From Acidobacteriota bacterium (GTDB lineage: Bacteria; Acidobacteriota; Thermoanaerobaculia; Gp7-AA8): 64,000 bases of DNA. The translations under genes and the position numbers were made by a program. The notes under the pieces are model-generated. The model was not told where the DNA came from. It saw only the letters and a list, made by a program, of their open reading frames with translations, and ran no database searches. The DNA lies in the NCBI GenBank assembly GCA_003223645.1, contig QHVT01000004.1, forward strand, positions 309,334-373,333, read 5' to 3'. Shown one piece after another: positions 61,801 through 64,000 of the stretch; the first letter of the stretch is position 1, and each line of letters starts with the position of its first letter.

Positions 61801-64000
61801 CGTCGCGCGTGAGCTGCAGCGTGTAGTTGCGATTGACGACCCACTCCAGCGCCTGCCGGCTCTGGTTGTTGTCGAGGTTGTAGACCATGAGGAAGCGCAG
61901 CGAATTGGAGAGGCGCTTCTCGAACGTCACCTTGCGTCCCGGTCCCGAGCCGGTGTCGAGGAGACCGGGATCGTAGGTGAACGAGTCGACGAACGGCAGC
62001 ACGCGCGATGCGAGCGCGCCGAAAAGCGACTGATACAACAGCGACTGTCCCATCAGTCCCGCCGATCCCGGTTGCGTCGCACCGCCGCGCGTGCCGAGTC
62101 CGCCGAAGCCGAGAATCGAGAAGAGCGTGATGTCGCTCGCGGGAGGATCGCTGGTGATCGTCGGCGTCATGCGATCGAGCGTGCCGGTGAGATTGACCGT
62201 GACGTCGAGCGGTCCGCTTTCAATTTCGGAGAGATTGCCGGCGACCGTGCCTTCGATCGTGACGTCGAAGAAGGGATCGATGCGGAACGGATTCTGGAAC
62301 GCGATCGTGCCGCGCACGAGACGGTAGTCGACGTTCTGAATGATGACCGTGCCGCCTTCGTCGAGCGTGACCTCGCCGAGGATGATCGGCGCGGCGACGG
62401 TGCCGGTGACGTCGAGCGTCGCGCTGCCGGTGACGGTGGCGATGTTGTTGTTGACGGCGAGCGTGCCGGGCGCGGTGAGACGGATGTTGAGCTGGATGCG
62501 GTCCTGCCACGATGCGCTCGCGACGGGAACGACGCGGCTGCGCGAGAGGATGACGTTGAGCAGCGTCTGCTGGATGTCGAAGTCGCGGTAGTAGAGCGCG
62601 CGCGTGACGTCGACGTCGCCGGTGATCGCCGCGCGCTCGAGATCGCCGGAGAAGAGCAGATTGAAATTGCCTTCGATGGTGATGCCTTCGTAGTAGCGCA
62701 GCGCGACGTTCGTGCCCTGGAGCGTGATGCGCGCGCGCTGCGGCTTCATGCCGGCGAGCGTGATCGAGCCGCCGAGGATGACGCTGCCGCCGCCGACCGT
62801 CGCGCGAATCGATTCGATCTCGATGCGATCTCCGCGGAAGCGCAGACGTCCGTTGATCTCGTCGATGAGTTGCGGGAAGCCGGCGAACTTGATCTGCGCG
62901 TCGGCGAGATCGATCGTGCCGGTGAGCTGCGGGCTCGTGATCGCGCCGGCGATGGAGAGCGCGACGTCGGCGTGTCCGTCGGCGCGCATGTCTTTCGCGA
63001 AGAGCTGCAGCAGCGCCGCTTCGATGCGGCCCTTCACGTCGACGTTCATCCGCTTGTCGCCGACGAGATCGGCGTAGCCGGTGACGGCGAACGACGCGTC
63101 TTCGCTGGCGAGCGCGAACTCGTCGAAGGAAATGCGGCCGTTGCGCAGCGTGATGCGCAGCGGCTGCGGTGTTTTGAATTGATGATCGCCGAGCTTGAGA
63201 TTGAACTCGGGTGCGGTTGCTTCGACGACGAGCGCTTCGATCGGCGTCAGTTTCCCGCCGAGCTTCAAGTCGAGCGTGATGTTTCCCAAAGCGGGCAGCG
63301 ATGCGGTCGCAGGCGACAACGCGACCGCGCGCGCGAGGTCGGTGATGACGACGCGCACGTTGCCGTCGATCGCCATGTCCTGACCGACGCTGCCTTCGCC
63401 GTCGATCGTGACGATGTCGGCGATCGATCCTTTGACGATCAATCGTCCGCCGCGAATGGCGATGTAGAGCGACGGCGGCGCGGAGCCGGGAGGAAGCGCG
63501 AGCCCTTTCAGCGTCGCGCCTTCGAGCGTCGCCTCGACGACGAGCTCCGGCTTGTCGAAGGTTCCGGCGCCGGTCGACTTCAACACGAGACGTCCGCCGA
63601 GGACGTTCTGCAGGCTTTCGAGAAGTTTGATTTTCGAGAGGTCGATCGACGACGACGAGATCGTGTAGCTGAACTGCTGTTTGCCGAGGTCGAGCTCCGC
63701 TTCGCCGCGAATCTCGCCGGCCGGCGCGCGCACGATCAGATTCGTCGCGCGCATGCGTCCCTTCGTGAACGTGATGTCGGCCTGCGCGAGATCGACCGCC
63801 TCTCCCATCACGACGCCTTTGCGGATCGTCACGCTGCCGGAGCCTTCGAGCGATTCTTTGCGGCCGGCGATTTTCAGCGTGCCGGTCAGCTCGCCGGTCA
63901 CCGGGATGTTCGCGAAGTCGAGGAACGACGCGATGTCGGCGAGCGGGAAATTGTTCGCGGCGATGCCGAGGTCGAACGTGACGTTGCCTTCGCCGGGAGC
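58817..64000 (-). CDS. TamB-like / POTRA / Omp85 (BamA/TamA-type) fusion protein, N terminus outside window
   Basis: The frame is open to the window edge, giving at least 1727 residues. From the visible start to about residue 730 it is TamB (DUF490): beta-repeats such as GEAELDLGKQQFSYTI, SDITLFSILGFGGLG and LLYQSLFGALASRV. Then come about five to six POTRA domains (for example ITRIDFHADARFD, VTQVAIEGNEKFGKAKLPDI, VDQVIVRGNTYTKDEVVLRK) and from about 1350 an Omp85 barrel ending in FVYFITLGYAF with a terminal Phe beta-signal. It thus joins periplasm-spanning lipid/protein guide and outer-membrane insertase in one chain, normally TamA plus TamB. Confidence 0.88.
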   Translation of the reverse strand, partial: APGEGNVTFDLGIAANNFPLADIASFLDFANIPVTGELTGTLKIAGRKESLEGSGSVTIRKGVVMGEAVDLAQADITFTKGRMRATNLIVRAPAGEIRGEAELDLGKQQFSYTISSSSIDLSKIKLLESLQNVLGGRLVLKSTGAGTFDKPELVVEATLEGATLKGLALPPGSAPPSLYIAIRGGRLIVKGSIADIVTIDGEGSVGQDMAIDGNVRVVITDLARAVALSPATASLPALGNITLDLKLGGKLTPIEALVVEATAPEFNLKLGDHQFKTPQPLRITLRNGRISFDEFALASEDASFAVTGYADLVGDKRMNVDVKGRIEAALLQLFAKDMRADGHADVALSIAGAITSPQLTGTIDLADAQIKFAGFPQLIDEINGRLRFRGDRIEIESIRATVGGGSVILGGSITLAGMKPQRARITLQGTNVALRYYEGITIEGNFNLLFSGDLERAAITGDVDVTRALYYRDFDIQQTLLNVILSRSRVVPVASASWQDRIQLNIRLTAPGTLAVNNNIATVTGSATLDVTGTVAAPIILGEVTLDEGGTVIIQNVDYRLVRGTIAFQNPFRIDPFFDVTIEGTVAGNLSEIESGPLDVTVNLTGTLDRMTPTITSDPPASDITLFSILGFGGLGTRGGATQPGSAGLMGQSLLYQSLFGALASRVLPFVDSFTYDPGLLDTGSGPGRKVTFEKRLSNSLRFLMVYNLDNNQSRQALEWVVNRNYTLQLTRDETDEYRLDARFRRRYDAHWRLGSREAEEEENFATAATIKTADSQPVAQTRAPSTTAVNVRAADTRPITRIDFHADARFDTSRVDDFVTLKPGMPVTIRELQSSIKNLYASGNFRDVRVDAAPADNGIVLTFSLFLNYRTNEIFIPGIRGSDRTSAQREVTIRTGEVLSLDAVDDSARAIQSMLNRNGYLEATVDPETSFNRARSTADVTFHVTPGPLARVANVVLEGDVRPFDVKTLIAEMKRSSGAVFRLRDARLDADRMKTFMVRREHRRADVDFLDYKYDAASHTVTLRYRAVAGPKVRVEVAGVPRSAVRRLLPFRRRNAEYSEDAVDKAADDIVHAYQQKGFYNAAVDTESEVVDGTWVTTFKVSPGKQYELAAVTFSGNRQLPAKELQPLVQTTTKVGFFSRIIGSIFRRGHGVTSQQLSGDRDAIESYYRLNGFSEAVVDTPQVATNDAAGTMTVNFPITEGPQTVVTQVAIEGNEKFGKAKLPDIQIEAGKPLNPQMYHQDVVNLQSYYADRGYTEVQVAPRIELSDDKTDAKVTYVITEGPQVHVDQVIVRGNTYTKDEVVLRKSNLDSGDPFSYTSVLEAQRELYRLGIFQRVEVQPEQAGTSVSDRDVVISVEEGKNLTLSGSVGLRFVRAQPGQGGRLHERLALAAAHRNLFGTGRYLGLETVFSRDEQEAFLTYREPFISRWDVPLQVQVYQADDKTRSATHIQQRGAKIEATKVAFSRTRWSIGYEYKISDCIIEQEGDICSLVKTGEPVEGLDRSLGDIQISSIAPTFFWDTRDDIIDPHHGFFTSASVEYAFPFISAKANFMKEYVQGAYYIPLSARTVIALSGRVGFIQPLGDTEDKDVPLSERFTAGGENTHRAFAPDLLGNLCTDVSEGSDCQQTLLRRPGSSTILPLGGSGLLLFNAEYRFPIFDSVGGALFIDAGNVYASTKNIRFDDLRYGGGLGIRYLSPVGPLRVDVGFPFRRRSYDRAFVYFITLGYAF

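Overview
The window looks like a chromosomal segment of a high-GC, Gram-negative bacterium, probably an Acidobacteriota-type organism (Thermoanaerobaculia or a neighbouring class). Three things point that way: an outer-membrane Omp85 protein, Tat and pseudopilin genes, and an acidobacterial-style carboxy-terminal beta domain on the large membrane protein at 6942-10184. The phylum is an inference from family resemblance. No rRNA, tRNA, CRISPR, phage or transposase gene was recognised.

Layout. 1-1738: an edge-truncated DHA2 exporter and gmd. 1739-6938: a tightly overlapping tetrapyrrole operon (GNAT, ccsA/hemX-like, hemA, hemC, cobA-hemD fusion). 6942-11808: a large polytopic protein, a phosphopantetheinyl transferase and two small exported proteins. 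11991-16457: fmt-rsmB, a GH15 glucoamylase-like enzyme and HU. 16467-19556 (minus): puuD-like, phzF-like, GNAT, dGTPase. 19686-23086: SDR, alr and the MlaE/MlaF pair. 23409-29988: a Thr-rich lipoprotein, then xseA-xseB-ispA-dxs-PIN-tlyA. 29924-30954 (minus): tatA-rmlD. 31048-34036: pcrA/uvrD and a methyltransferase. 34063-38366 (minus): zinc-ribbon TPR protein, Ser/Thr pseudokinase-TPR and a coupled 38-residue histone-H1-like protein. 38618-47211: metabolic and signalling genes (hbd, kinase-like ATPase, CAP, moeB-rhodanese, yqeY, pyrE, BCCP, mvaB, thioesterase, SirB1-like). 47354-51569: an SPFH/phosphatase-like/TPR fusion, then a 21-bp hairpin array and a Fur-Ftr1 iron operon with its own promoter and a perfect 7-1-7 operator. 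51680-55192: a histidine kinase lacking its ATPase domain, gltX and three pseudopilins. 55267-58820: small genes, ECF sigma/anti-sigma, fabI, an Mpo1-like protein and a coiled-coil protein. 58817-64000 (minus): a giant TamB-POTRA-Omp85 fusion, truncated by the window edge.

The most unusual property of the window is its load of palindromic elements. I count about 32 inverted-repeat elements in at least 13 sequence families, in both intergenic DNA and genes. About 13 sit inside, or extend, otherwise conserved reading frames without breaking them (hemC, cobA-hemD, the membrane protein twice, the PPTase, fmt, rsmB, a GNAT, ispA, a kinase-like protein, gltX, a prepilin). Three families (B, C, D) have arms built of tandem 7-9 nt micro-repeats. 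Some elements are nested inside others, and one related repeat without an insert (45023-45139) shows what an uninterrupted site may look like. This resembles the in-gene palindromic elements described in Rickettsia, but the families here are different and co-resident, and no mobilising enzyme is in the window.

Housekeeping genes are mostly in short operons with ATGA, TGATG or TAATG overlaps, which suggests translational coupling. Recognisable promoters lie in front of HU, fur and the pseudokinase, and there is one strong intrinsic terminator behind the Thr-rich lipoprotein.
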